Positions 25,807-34,034 of a stretch of 64,000 nt of DNA are shown here, in pieces. Both the position numbers and the translations under genes were made by a program. Position 1 is the stretch's first letter. The number at the start of each line of letters is the position of its first letter. Below the pieces are notes generated by a model. That model saw nothing but the letters and a program-made list of their open reading frames with translations, was not told the origin of the DNA and did not search any database. This DNA is from Caldilineaceae bacterium. GTDB lineage: Bacteria; Chloroflexota; Anaerolineae; Caldilineales; Caldilineaceae. The stretch is from the NCBI GenBank assembly GCA_022842065.1, contig JALHQH010000020.1:1-64000 (forward strand), given 5' to 3'.

Positions 25807-27021
25807 TTACCGCTGGTTGAGCTCTCTGATTAGTTGCAAAGTTGCATTTGTGGCGAAATAATCGGGATCTGCGATCAACTGGAGCAGAATTGCACTCAGC
25901 TCCCACAGGCGCACGACAAAGGGATCGTGCGCCGGGGCTGGGGTTGGGTCAACCAGGTGATCACACATGCGCGCCAGCAGATATTGGAAATGGGCTAAAC
26001 TACCCGGCTGATGGCGACGTGGTTCGCGCATCCAGTCGCTCAGTTGAAATTCGGTGACTTCGACGGCGATGTTGGCCTGGCGCAGGGTTTGTAGGGCGTC
26101 GGGGATCAACTGGGTGCCGTGGCGCATCTGGACGCCGGCAAAGGTATCAACGTAATAGTTCGGCGCAATCCGGCCGGCGGCCGTCTCTTCATAGATGTCG
26201 GCACCAATCATTGGGATAATCGTCGGAAACTCAGCTTGCAAGGCCAGGGCATTGTTCACAACGGTGGTCAACGACGCGGGAACACCGAGTGGTGCAATCA
26301 ATGCGCTGTTGAGCAACACGCGGCGCGGTTTGGTGGTGTGGTGCAGCAGAAGGGTATGGGCGCGCAACAGGTCGCCGGCAATCGCCAGTTTGTGTTTGCC
26401 ATAGTGGGCATCCGACTCATTTTCGGGGTTAAAGCCATAGAAGTTGTCCAGCCCGAAGGTTCGCTTTAGATGATCCAGAAGTTTCTGCGCGTAGTCAAGC
26501 GCAATCTCACCCAGGGGGGAAGCGGCATGGATAATCGCCCCATGCACTACACCCAGCGCCGGTAGCGCCTCTTCAAGCGCCGGTGGAAAATGGGTTTCGG
26601 GTGGGAAGGGCGCTTTAATCCCGTAGGCCACCACCGTTTTGAGCCCATGTTTGAGCAGCGCTTCGATCCAGCGATCATAGGCCCCGATGCCTTGGGCGTC
26701 GTGCGTACTCCAGCGCATCCCCAACCGCACATGTTGACAGCCGAACGCTTCCTTGAGCAAGCGCACGGCCTGATCTGGATCGACCCCCGCTGCCATCAAC
26801 TGGTAATCGGGACAGAGATTAGCGCCAAAGTGCAGGCGCGCAAGTTGGGGTGCGTACTGTTGAAGAAAATCACTAGTAGATCCCTCGGCGATCTGCCAGA
26901 TCGACCGCTGCGACCAAAGCGCCGGGGCAATTCGTTCCGCCCCAAAGCCGGCGCTTAACAGTCCAAGACCGGCCCCACTCAGGGCGAAATAACGTAAAAA
27001 GTTGCGACGATTATAGAACAT
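25807..27021 (-). CDS. Tat-exported TIM-barrel protein, probable glycoside hydrolase
   Basis: 404 residues. The start MFYNRRNFLRYFALSGAGLG carries a twin-arginine motif (RR at 5-6) and a hydrophobic core, so a folded protein is exported. The body reads like a clan GH-A barrel. GFNPENESD (E200/E202) would hold the acid/base, and EVTEFQLSDW (E324) the nucleophile. These two positions are an inference from spacing; the family was not identified. The N-terminal in-frame extension of 10 residues is discarded because the Tat motif should be near the start. The promoter lies at 27082-27090. Confidence 0.65.
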   Translation of the reverse strand: MFYNRRNFLRYFALSGAGLGLLSAGFGAERIAPALWSQRSIWQIAEGSTSDFLQQYAPQLARLHFGANLCPDYQLMAAGVDPDQAVRLLKEAFGCQHVRLGMRWSTHDAQGIGAYDRWIEALLKHGLKTVVAYGIKAPFPPETHFPPALEEALPALGVVHGAIIHAASPLGEIALDYAQKLLDHLKRTFGLDNFYGFNPENESDAHYGKHKLAIAGDLLRAHTLLLHHTTKPRRVLLNSALIAPLGVPASLTTVVNNALALQAEFPTIIPMIGADIYEETAAGRIAPNYYVDTFAGVQMRHGTQLIPDALQTLRQANIAVEVTEFQLSDWMREPRRHQPGSLAHFQYLLARMCDHLVDPTPAPAHDPFVVRLWELSAILLQLIADPDYFATNATLQLIRELNQR

Positions 27022-27081
27022 AAAAGCAGTGGTTGGATACCTCGCGGGCACTGTCTGCCAGGTGGAAAGGAATGATCGTAG

Positions 27082-27090
27082 AGTATAGCA
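27082..27090 (-). promoter_or_regulatory. Extended -10 promoter of the Tat TIM-barrel gene
   Basis: Read on the minus strand, TGCTATACT, an extended -10 element. It lies about 60 bases upstream of the start codon at 27021. No clear -35 box. Confidence 0.45.
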
Positions 27091-27176
27091 TTTGTACGGG
27101 TAAAGCAGGAAAGTCGTCGCGCCGTAGATAAGGGAAATGAGTAAATTCCCGGCTGGCGTGATCGTGCCGCTGTATG

Positions 27177-27625
27177 TTATCTTTCGCCTGGCTGGCGAAT
27201 GGCGTGATCGATGTGCGGCCCCTGGTGAGCCACACCGCGCCCCTCGATCAATTCCCGGCCCTCTTCCAACAATTCGCCGCCGGCCAGACCTTGAAGGTAC
27301 ATTTGCAGCCGTAGGCTAGCTTTGGCACAATTACACTTTTCCACTGAGGAAAGTATGCTTGTGCCGACTACCACTATAACTACTGGTGGGCTGCCCACTC
27401 GGGCATAGATCAGTTCGTCGCCCCATTCACCATTGAAGTACTCATTGTGAATCAAATGGTCCTCGCAATACATCCCCAGCCGTTCCATTATTAATGCGCT
27501 TGGAAACTTACCGCTGGCGTGGTATGCACGACCGCGGCGGGTGTCTCTGCTGTGCCCTGCACAATCTGCTGCTGGATGAGGCGCTGCTGGGCCAGCCAAC
27601 GGTTGTTCATGGTCGCTGTTGTCAA
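27177..27625 (-). pseudogene. Small gene of unknown function, probably frameshifted
   Basis: Between TadE and the TIM-barrel gene there is a promoter-like TATAAT (27671-27676), then AGGGAG six bases before TTG 27625, which opens a frame reading MTTATMNNRWLAQQRLIQQQ. This frame stops at 27491 after 44 codons. A second frame overlaps it and runs on to a stop at 27177, with MERLGMYCEDHLIHNEYF, NGEWGDELIYARVG and a hydrophobic VVIVVVGTSI. A single-base shift near 27500-27530 would join them into about 148 residues. I see no known family. It may instead be two small genes or chance frames. The rest of the 27022-27775 stretch holds the promoters and an octamer hairpin. Confidence 0.35.
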
Positions 27626-27670
27626 TTCAATCTCCCTTTTTGCGCGTGCTGCCACGATGGCGTCTACCCC

Positions 27671-27676
27671 ATTATA
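27671..27676 (-). promoter_or_regulatory. Perfect -10 box upstream of the small frameshifted gene
   Basis: TATAAT on the minus strand. Transcription would start near 27664, about 39 bases before the TTG start at 27625. The -35 region is unclear (TTGCCG is too close). Confidence 0.4.
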
Positions 27677-27709
27677 CAACAAATCGGCGGCAAAAACTGT
27701 GCTGAAAAG

Positions 27710-27771
27710 TGTCGCGTGGTCGCGTGGTCGTGTTGGCCAGACCACGCGACGATATGACCGCTTTTCGTCGC
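27710..27771. repeat. Inverted octamer array after the TadE gene
   Basis: GTGGTCGC and GTGGTCGT (27716-27731) face their complements in ACCACGCGACGAT and downstream. The array ends four bases from the TadE stop codon (27776, minus strand). Confidence 0.65.
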
Positions 27772-27775
27772 GTTA

Positions 27776-28192
27776 CTATTGAATATAATATTTAGCCGAG
27801 GCGTGGAGTGTAAAACTGGGAACAAGCGGTGTGAAGAGAGATTCAAAGCGATAGTTGATCGCCACCGCGATGGCAGCGCCGCTATAGCAAGGTTCACAGC
27901 TTATCTCTATGTCTACTGCTTGCAGTGGCACCCCAACGGCAACGTCGAGTACTTCTGCTTTAATGCCGTTAATGTCGGTGGGATTAAGCATGCCATAGTA
28001 GGCACCTTCGTAGGCGGCATGGGTAATTGCATTTTGGGAATAAATCATCCGTCCCACCTCAATCCCAGCGAACAGTAGGGCGAGGAGGACAGGAATCAAC
28101 AACGCAAATTCGACAAGTGACTGTCCACTTTCAAAGTAGACGTACGCTGCCCGCCCAGATCGGATTCCAGCATGATTTGGCAACTTGGCCAT
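27776..28192 (-). CDS. TadE-like pilus assembly protein
   Basis: 138 residues. The TadE signature is clear: ESGQSLVEFALLIPVLLALL then FAGIEVGRMIY, one membrane helix preceded by the prepilin-like GQSLVEFAL motif. The remainder is extracytoplasmic with a CEPC pair. TadE-like pseudopilins belong to tight-adherence (Tad/Flp) pilus systems; no other tad gene lies nearby, so it may serve a dispersed system. ATG 28192 has AGGAGA only two to three bases ahead, slightly tight. It is divergent from the VOC gene across about 350 bases. Confidence 0.85.
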   Translation of the reverse strand: MAKLPNHAGIRSGRAAYVYFESGQSLVEFALLIPVLLALLFAGIEVGRMIYSQNAITHAAYEGAYYGMLNPTDINGIKAEVLDVAVGVPLQAVDIEISCEPCYSGAAIAVAINYRFESLFTPLVPSFTLHASAKYYIQ

Positions 28193-28542
28193 CTCTCCTG
28201 CACAAGGGGCTTACCCTTACCCTTCATCATCGCGATAACGCTGGTGGCTGGCTGGCGTGATAGACAAACTTGCGTGGCTTACGGCTAGTATAACATAATA
28301 ATCTGGCGCGCGCATCAAGAATTCCGCCCAATTTGAGTGTCATATATTGCGAATTTCGTAAGGTAATTGCTGCTTTGGCCGTAAGCACAGTTCAACTTAA
28401 TCCACTGAGGTGGATGTTGTGCCGGTTGTCAGCGATTAACATGGCGTATTTTTACAATTGTCACTTGGATTTCTGTGCTACAATGCTAATCAATTGCCAC
28501 ACATTTCACTAGCACATTTCATAACGCAAGGATAAACTAACG
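28193..28542. other. Divergent spacer between TadE and the VOC gene
   Basis: About 350 bases without a gene. It contains a partial palindrome AATCCACTGAGGTGGAT (28400-28416), similar in style to the inner part of the 21279-21383 repeat, and a TACAAT box at 28479-28484 that probably serves the VOC gene (15 bases after TTGTCA, a short spacer). Confidence 0.5.
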
Positions 28543-28950
28543 ATGCAAAGCCAACTCGGTCACCTTCAATTAAATATTGCCGCAGCTAATCTACCCTTCT
28601 ATCAAGCGTTGATGACCTTTCTAGAATGGCGTACGATCGCTGAAATGGAAAATGTGATCGGCGTTCTCGATCCGAATGGAGTTAGCCTCTGGTTTATCGG
28701 CTATGCCAACGAGGCGCAGAATGATTATGATGGTGCCGGGCTAAATCACCTGGCGTTTAGCGTGGCGGCGCAAAGTGATGTGGACCGCGCCGCGGCTTAT
28801 CTAACGGCGCAAGGGGTGACATTGCTCTTTGATACCCCGCAGCACCGCCCTGAGTTTGCCCAAGGGCCGGATCAGACCTATTACCAGGTGATGTTTGAGA
28901 GTCCCGATCGGATCTTATTGGAGGTAGTCTATACAGGGCCGAAGAGCTAA
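28543..28950 (+). CDS. VOC superfamily (glyoxalase/dioxygenase fold) protein
   Basis: 135 residues, one pair of beta-alpha-beta-beta-beta modules. Metal-ligand candidates are H8 (LGHLQLNI), the His of LNHLAFSV and the Glu of ILLEVVYTG near the C-terminus, which is the usual His/His/Glu set. VOC proteins range from glyoxalase I to fosfomycin resistance and dioxygenases; nothing here fixes the substrate. ATG 28543 has AAGGA about ten bases ahead. It is followed by a 9-bp GC-rich hairpin at 29038-29068 (GCACGCGCC / GGCGCGTGC). Confidence 0.85.
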   Translation: MQSQLGHLQLNIAAANLPFYQALMTFLEWRTIAEMENVIGVLDPNGVSLWFIGYANEAQNDYDGAGLNHLAFSVAAQSDVDRAAAYLTAQGVTLLFDTPQHRPEFAQGPDQTYYQVMFESPDRILLEVVYTGPKS

Positions 28951-29037
28951 GCCAAGGACGACCCGCGCCCCTCGCACTGGTCAAGCGTTGTTCCGTCGCC
29001 CGATTGCGTACGCCCAGCGCGCCACAAATGGGTGGGA

Positions 29038-29068
29038 GCACGCGCCCCCTACAAAAATGGGCGCGTGC
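29038..29068. terminator. GC-rich hairpin between the VOC and GGT genes
   Basis: Perfect 9-bp arms 29038-29046 and 29060-29068 with a 13-base loop. No U-run follows. It may act as a Rho-assisted terminator or stabilise the VOC mRNA. A TACAAT box (29088-29093) follows and probably starts the GGT transcript. Confidence 0.4.
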
Positions 29069-29150
29069 ATACATCACTATTTTCGATTACAATAGGGAGG
29101 ACTGCTATCAAAAATCCAGTATAAGTTGCCCAATCCGGAAGGAAAGCCCT

Positions 29151-30782
29151 ATGCCCATTCCCACTCTGAAACCCACTGCCAATGCCATTGTGGCCCCACA
29201 ACCGATTGCTGTTGAAGAAGGGGCCAAAGTGCTTATGCGCGGCGGCAATGCAATTGATGCGGCCGTTACCTGCGCCTTTGTCCAAGGCATCCTCGATCCG
29301 CAGATGTGTGGCATCGGCGGTTATGCGCTGTTAAGCTGCTACCTGGCCGATGAACAGAAATTTGTTGCCATCGATGGGCCGGCGTTGGCCGGCGCAGGGG
29401 TGAGCGAAGAGATGTGGGTTGATCAGATTATCGGGCCTAACCCTGACGGCTGGGGCTATTTCTTGCAGGGCCGGGTCAATGATGCCGGTTATACTTCTGT
29501 CTGTACCCCCGGCTGGGTCAAAACGATGGCAACGATCCTCGCCCGTTGGGGCACCATCTCTTGGGCCGAGGCCATTGCCCCTGCCGCGCAGCTGGCCGAG
29601 GAAGGCTTTATCGTCACCGACCGCATGGCCACTCGTTGGCTGCGCAAAGCCCGTTATCCCGAAGCAACCGAACTGATCGACTATATTCGTCTTAACCCGG
29701 AAGCCAGCCGGATCTATCTCAAGGCCGATGGTTCGCCTTACGACTTGGGCGAATTGTTGCGTAATCCTGACTACGCCCGCACCTTGCGTCACCTGGGCGA
29801 ACAAGGCCCAGAAGATTTCTATACGGGTGACCTGGCGGCCCGCATGTGCGCTGATCTGGCCGCCAATGGGGCCTATGTCACCGCCGCTGACCTGGCCGGC
29901 TATGAATTACGCGAAGCGATGGCCGTCAGTGGTACTTACCGCGGCTATCGCATCGACAGCACGACGGCCCCCCACGGTGGTCCCACGCTGATTGCCATCC
30001 TCAACATCCTCGAAGGGTATGACCTCGCCGCCATGGGCCATAACTCGCCCGCCTATATTTACACCGTGGCGATGGCAATGAAAGCTGCCTTTGTTGACCG
30101 CAATCAGTTTATGGCTGATCCTAATTTCAACGATGTGCCGGTTGACTGGATGATCTCCAAGGAACGCGCCGCTCAGTGGCGCGATCACATCAACGCGGGC
30201 AAGCCGATCAATGCCACCGCTGCTCCCACGGGCACGCCCCATACCACTCATGTTAGTGTCGTTGACAGCCACGGCAATTGTGTCGCACTCACCCACTCAC
30301 TCGGTGCCTCCTCGGGGGTGATCACGCCTGGAATGGGCTTTATGTACAACAACTCGATGATCAACTTTAATCCCATGCCAGGCCATGCCAACTCGATTGC
30401 ACCGGGCAAGGGGCGTACTACCGGCATGTGTCCCACCATCGTCTACCAGGGTGACCAGCCAATCCTCGTGCTTGGCTCACCGGGCGCAACCCGGATTATT
30501 ACTTCGAATCTGCTTGTGATCCTCAATGTGCTTGATTTTGGGATGGCTGCCAATGAAGCCGTCTATGCCCCACGGTTTGATTGTCAGCTCAATACCATCC
30601 GCTGCCACGCCCGGATCCCTGGTTATGTGCGTGACGAAATTGCGAAAAAGCATCCGGTGGAACTCTACCCATATAGCCATGGTGGCTTTGCGCTCGTCCA
30701 TGCGTTGACCATTGATCCCGTCACGGGCACGCTGCGTGGCGGCGCGGACACCGGGTCGGATGGTATGGCATTGGTTGTTTAG
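29151..30782 (+). CDS. Gamma-glutamyltransferase family protein
   Basis: 543 residues. An N-terminal-nucleophile hydrolase that splits itself. The expected start of the small subunit is T365 in HTTHVSVVDSHGN, aligned with T391 of the E. coli enzyme. Other family blocks are GGNAIDAAV, GIGGYALL, PHGGPTLIAILN and GSPGATRI. The family transfers or hydrolyses the gamma-glutamyl group of glutathione and relatives; relatives act as acylases. There is no signal peptide, so unlike the E. coli enzyme it is probably cytoplasmic. ATG 29151 has AAGGAAAG ahead; a longer in-frame version is rejected because it adds 49 unlike residues. Confidence 0.9.
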   Translation: MPIPTLKPTANAIVAPQPIAVEEGAKVLMRGGNAIDAAVTCAFVQGILDPQMCGIGGYALLSCYLADEQKFVAIDGPALAGAGVSEEMWVDQIIGPNPDGWGYFLQGRVNDAGYTSVCTPGWVKTMATILARWGTISWAEAIAPAAQLAEEGFIVTDRMATRWLRKARYPEATELIDYIRLNPEASRIYLKADGSPYDLGELLRNPDYARTLRHLGEQGPEDFYTGDLAARMCADLAANGAYVTAADLAGYELREAMAVSGTYRGYRIDSTTAPHGGPTLIAILNILEGYDLAAMGHNSPAYIYTVAMAMKAAFVDRNQFMADPNFNDVPVDWMISKERAAQWRDHINAGKPINATAAPTGTPHTTHVSVVDSHGNCVALTHSLGASSGVITPGMGFMYNNSMINFNPMPGHANSIAPGKGRTTGMCPTIVYQGDQPILVLGSPGATRIITSNLLVILNVLDFGMAANEAVYAPRFDCQLNTIRCHARIPGYVRDEIAKKHPVELYPYSHGGFALVHALTIDPVTGTLRGGADTGSDGMALVV

Positions 30783-30881
30783 TTGTGCTTGATTTTTACT
30801 AAACAATGGTCAGTACCTTTCGTGTAACTTACACGTTCTTTCTGGTCCGAATGAATTTTTGCCGTACACAGGTGTAAGAGT

Positions 30882-30909
30882 TTGCCTCTACACGAGGAAC
30901 TGGTATACT
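30882..30909 (+). promoter_or_regulatory. Promoter of the envelope three-gene cluster
   Basis: TTGCCT at 30882-30887, a 16-base spacer and TATACT at 30904-30909. Start expected near 30916, giving a leader of about 95 bases that contains the 14-bp repeat array. Confidence 0.55.
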
Positions 30910-30959
30910 TACAATTGTAGCAAAGCCAATTGACTTATATGGAATAGCATGGCACCGCT

Positions 30960-31001
30960 CGAAATAATGGGCGCGAAATAATGAATGCGAAATAATGAAT
31001 A
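30960..31001 (+). repeat. Three 14-bp repeats directly before a start codon
   Basis: CGAAATAATGGGCG, CGAAATAATGAATG and CGAAATAATGAATA follow each other without gaps and end one base before AGGTGA-type ribosome-binding sequence. Each 14-mer is two heptamers (CGAAATA, ATGAATG). Confidence 0.85.
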
Positions 31002-31011
31002 GGTGAAAACC

Positions 31012-32838
31012 GTGTGGCGACGTTGGGCGCTGGTTCTCCTCTGTACGCTCATCTGGTTAGCTAGCAGTCCGATAATTGTAGAGGCGCAGTTCTGGCCTTC
31101 ACTTGGCGGGCGTACTGTTTCGCGCGACGGTAAATGGGTCCTCCCGGTGATTGGTGGCGTCCTCTCCTCTGATGAAGATGATCACTTGCGGCGCGGCTCG
31201 GTCTTTGCCTGGGATATTACGGTACCCTACGGCTCGATAATCTTTCCCATGGCGGCGGGCAAAGTCACTTATGCCGGTTGTAATAACGCCGGTGGTTATG
31301 GTTGTTGGGTTTTGGTTGACCACGGTGATGGCTACCTCAGTCTCTATGGCCATATGATCGATGAGGGGGGTGACCAAGTCAAAGTGCAGACAGGTGATCG
31401 TGTCCACATTTGGACCCCATTAGGTCGTGTCGGTTGGACAGGGATGACCAGCTTTGGCCCTCATGTTCATTGGGAGATCCACAATGCGGAGAAGGGGCGG
31501 GTCCGCAACGATCTCTACTTCAGCCGCTCGGCCATTGTCTATTGTAAATTTTGCGCAGCCGATGGCTCAGCCGTGCAAGAAGTAGCCAATGTCGCTTACT
31601 ATGGAGGGGGAATCGTTTCCCGTGAGCTCTTTGCGGGGCTCTTAGTTTTTCTGGTGGCGTTGACGCTCTTTTTCCGACCAGATGCGGTTGCCTCCGGTTT
31701 GCAGAAGGCCAGTCACCTACTCTATACCCTCTGGGCTCAATCACAGGGCGCTTGGGGACAGGTGCGTCAACGCAGACGGCTGCATTGGGTGAGTTTATTC
31801 TTTGTGTTTCTGGCTCCGACCGTCATCTGTAGCTCCGGCACAGCACTGGCAGTTTGGATGTCTGACGAACAGATCGATCCGCGTACCATTATGGCCTATT
31901 TTCGCTATGGCCTCTATCCCTTTCCGGGGCAAGGTTATCAGGTTGGTGCCCACTATAGCGCAGTGTGGGGCATTCCCTGCCACAGTGTAGGGACGCTTGG
32001 TCGAGTCTGTACCGCGGATGAGATCGCCAACGCCACTACGGCCTGGCAGAAAGAAGTCGCACTCTTTAGCCGTGGCACGCCCATTCCGGTTGCAATTCCC
32101 CGCTTGGAAGGGAAATTCGACTTGAACGAAGCACGGCGTCTGCTCAATGCGATGCACTATGTTAACGGCTTAGTGATTATTGATGTGGGCGCAGATTTTA
32201 AGACTGCCTACCAGGTTGTCGATGAACTGAGTGGCTTTGGGCTGGATGGGATTGCGATCGATATGGAGTTTGCCGAAACGGTGCGCCAACGGGATATCTA
32301 TTGGCTGGCCGAACATATGGCAAAGCGGCGCGAAGAAGCGAAATTGCCGGGCAAAGGGGTACTCTTGCTCTGGAATGTCTTTCATAATTTGGACACCAGT
32401 GCTGCATTTGTCCGTACTACGCCAACCGTAACTGTCCCCGCACCAACCGCAGCACCGGTGGCGCGTGGTGGCACCAAACCAGCGACGCGCACGCCGGTTA
32501 CGGGGGCCGGCGTGCCTCTCACTGCGACGGTGAAGGCGACGGCGACGGTACAAAGTGCGCCTGCCGTAGCGCAAGCACTTGCGAATGCGCTGGTTGAGAT
32601 TGTCCCAGTCTTTACCGGCTATGGGCCAGTTGATACCAAAATTGCTGGGTTGGTTAAGACGCAGGAGCTCTTCGCGGTTGATGCGCTAAGCTCTGGCATC
32701 ATGGCTTTTGACCGGCGCTGGCCAGTTAACCAGCGCTGTACCACCTTTAATACAACACTCGGGTTCGATTGTCAGCGTTGGCATCAACTCTTCGCACACC
32801 CGATTGCTGCCAACGCTGGCTGGTGGGTTCAACAGTAA
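31012..32838 (+). CDS. Membrane protein with M23-like and GH18-like extracytoplasmic domains
   Basis: 608 residues. An N-terminal signal/anchor (ALVLLCTLIWLASSP) is followed by an M23/LytM-like domain (about 40-160). H114 (YGHM), H151 and H153 (GPHVHWEI) and D68 are present, but the first zinc-ligand His of the HxxxD motif is Val64. Two membrane helices (about 205-221, 260-283) flank a basic cytoplasmic loop (RQRRRLHW). The C-terminal part looks like a TIM barrel with DGIAIDME at 412-419, matching the GH18 motif DGxDxDxE except that the second Asp is Ala. A Thr/Pro-rich stretch (about 468-515) interrupts the barrel. GTG 31012 is chosen because AGGTGA lies five bases ahead; GTG 31003 is the alternative. 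It is probably involved in cell-wall binding or remodelling. Confidence 0.65.
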   Translation: MWRRWALVLLCTLIWLASSPIIVEAQFWPSLGGRTVSRDGKWVLPVIGGVLSSDEDDHLRRGSVFAWDITVPYGSIIFPMAAGKVTYAGCNNAGGYGCWVLVDHGDGYLSLYGHMIDEGGDQVKVQTGDRVHIWTPLGRVGWTGMTSFGPHVHWEIHNAEKGRVRNDLYFSRSAIVYCKFCAADGSAVQEVANVAYYGGGIVSRELFAGLLVFLVALTLFFRPDAVASGLQKASHLLYTLWAQSQGAWGQVRQRRRLHWVSLFFVFLAPTVICSSGTALAVWMSDEQIDPRTIMAYFRYGLYPFPGQGYQVGAHYSAVWGIPCHSVGTLGRVCTADEIANATTAWQKEVALFSRGTPIPVAIPRLEGKFDLNEARRLLNAMHYVNGLVIIDVGADFKTAYQVVDELSGFGLDGIAIDMEFAETVRQRDIYWLAEHMAKRREEAKLPGKGVLLLWNVFHNLDTSAAFVRTTPTVTVPAPTAAPVARGGTKPATRTPVTGAGVPLTATVKATATVQSAPAVAQALANALVEIVPVFTGYGPVDTKIAGLVKTQELFAVDALSSGIMAFDRRWPVNQRCTTFNTTLGFDCQRWHQLFAHPIAANAGWWVQQ

Positions 32839-32987
32839 CCGACCTGGCAACCAGCTTTGGGTTTTGCTTCACCATTGGACTTATTCACCTTCATTATCTG
32901 CCTGGGTCGTAATTGCTGGTATTTGCCATAATTGCTGCCATTTGGGGTAGATGAGCATTCGCAAGTCATCATCATAGGAGTTCTCCA

Positions 32988-34004
32988 ATGCCGGGATATA
33001 TTACTGATACACTTGGTTGGCTAGCTGGGGCGTTTTATGTGATCGTCGCCCTATCGATTGTCTACCTCTATTTCTTCCGCATCGTTCCTATGGTGATCGG
33101 CACGATCAAAGAGTGGAACATCTTTGTCGTTGTTCGGATCACCGTTGTGCTCGCCAGCCTTGCCTTTTTAATTGGCTGTGTTGCGGTGATTACCGGTGAC
33201 TGGATCTTTAGCCAGGTATTGGATACCTTGCCCCGTACCCGGATGGCGCGCGAGATCGATCGGGTCTCCGGCTCGTTAGTGCGCCTTTCGGTCCCTGGTT
33301 CGCCCTATGACGGGCTCGCTGCTGATGCGCCAGCTGGTTTTGCGGCCCCTGGTGCCCAAGCGGGCTCCGGCGCAGCACCGGTGCCAACAGAAGTGCCGGT
33401 CTCCTACCCGCTGAAGACCAATGCGATTGATATTTGGGTTGCCAGCTTGCAAAACCGTTTTAACAAGACCGGCAAAATTAGTGACAACACAGTGCCGATG
33501 GCGCGCCGCGATATCCCGAACGGCATTACCTGTGATGTGGCCGCCATGGCAGGTGGTTGGTATCCCAAACAGTATGAAGAGTGGCAATTACTCTGTAGCA
33601 TGGACGGTTTCCGTACAACCCGTAGCCTACGCCTCAACGGCACCGCCGTCCGTGGTTTGACGGGTGGTGGTTATTACACGACGGAAAATCCATTTTCCGT
33701 TTATGGCGATGGTCTGTGGCCGGATGATGCGTATGATATGTCGCGGCCCATCGTGCCAACCCCGGCGCCCAATTCTTCCGGAGCTGATCCGCAGGCAACG
33801 CCGGGACCTGGTACCCCAACTGCTGCCACCGCAGGGCAGACCCATACGGTCACCCAAGGGGAAAGCCTCGCCGTGATTGCCCAGCGCTACAAAGTGAATG
33901 TGAATAGTCTGGTGACAGCCAATACACAGAAATATCCGCAACTTACGCGCAATCCCAACGTAATTGTAGTTGGCTGGGTGTTGACGATTCCAGCGGGCCA
34001 GTAA
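32988..34004 (+). CDS. LysM-domain membrane protein
   Basis: 338 residues. Two membrane helices near the N-terminus (about 10-30 and 46-70) leave the rest outside the cell. A middle domain (about 140-260) with few clear motifs is followed by a Pro/Thr/Gly linker and a C-terminal LysM module (HTVTQGESLAVIAQRYKVNV to VGWVLTIPAG). LysM binds N-acetylglucosamine chains of peptidoglycan or chitin. It follows the M23/GH18-like gene by 150 bases and precedes an unknown gene by 30, so the three are likely one transcript. ATG 32988 has AGGAG about 8 bases ahead. Confidence 0.8.
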   Translation: MPGYITDTLGWLAGAFYVIVALSIVYLYFFRIVPMVIGTIKEWNIFVVVRITVVLASLAFLIGCVAVITGDWIFSQVLDTLPRTRMAREIDRVSGSLVRLSVPGSPYDGLAADAPAGFAAPGAQAGSGAAPVPTEVPVSYPLKTNAIDIWVASLQNRFNKTGKISDNTVPMARRDIPNGITCDVAAMAGGWYPKQYEEWQLLCSMDGFRTTRSLRLNGTAVRGLTGGGYYTTENPFSVYGDGLWPDDAYDMSRPIVPTPAPNSSGADPQATPGPGTPTAATAGQTHTVTQGESLAVIAQRYKVNVNSLVTANTQKYPQLTRNPNVIVVGWVLTIPAGQ

Positions 34005-34034
34005 CAGCGTTGCCCACTGATTAAGGAATGCGGC

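Noticed and set aside
32263..32290. Active GH18 chitinase
   Set aside because: The motif DGIAIDME lacks one of the conserved Asp residues, so activity cannot be claimed; described only as GH18-like.
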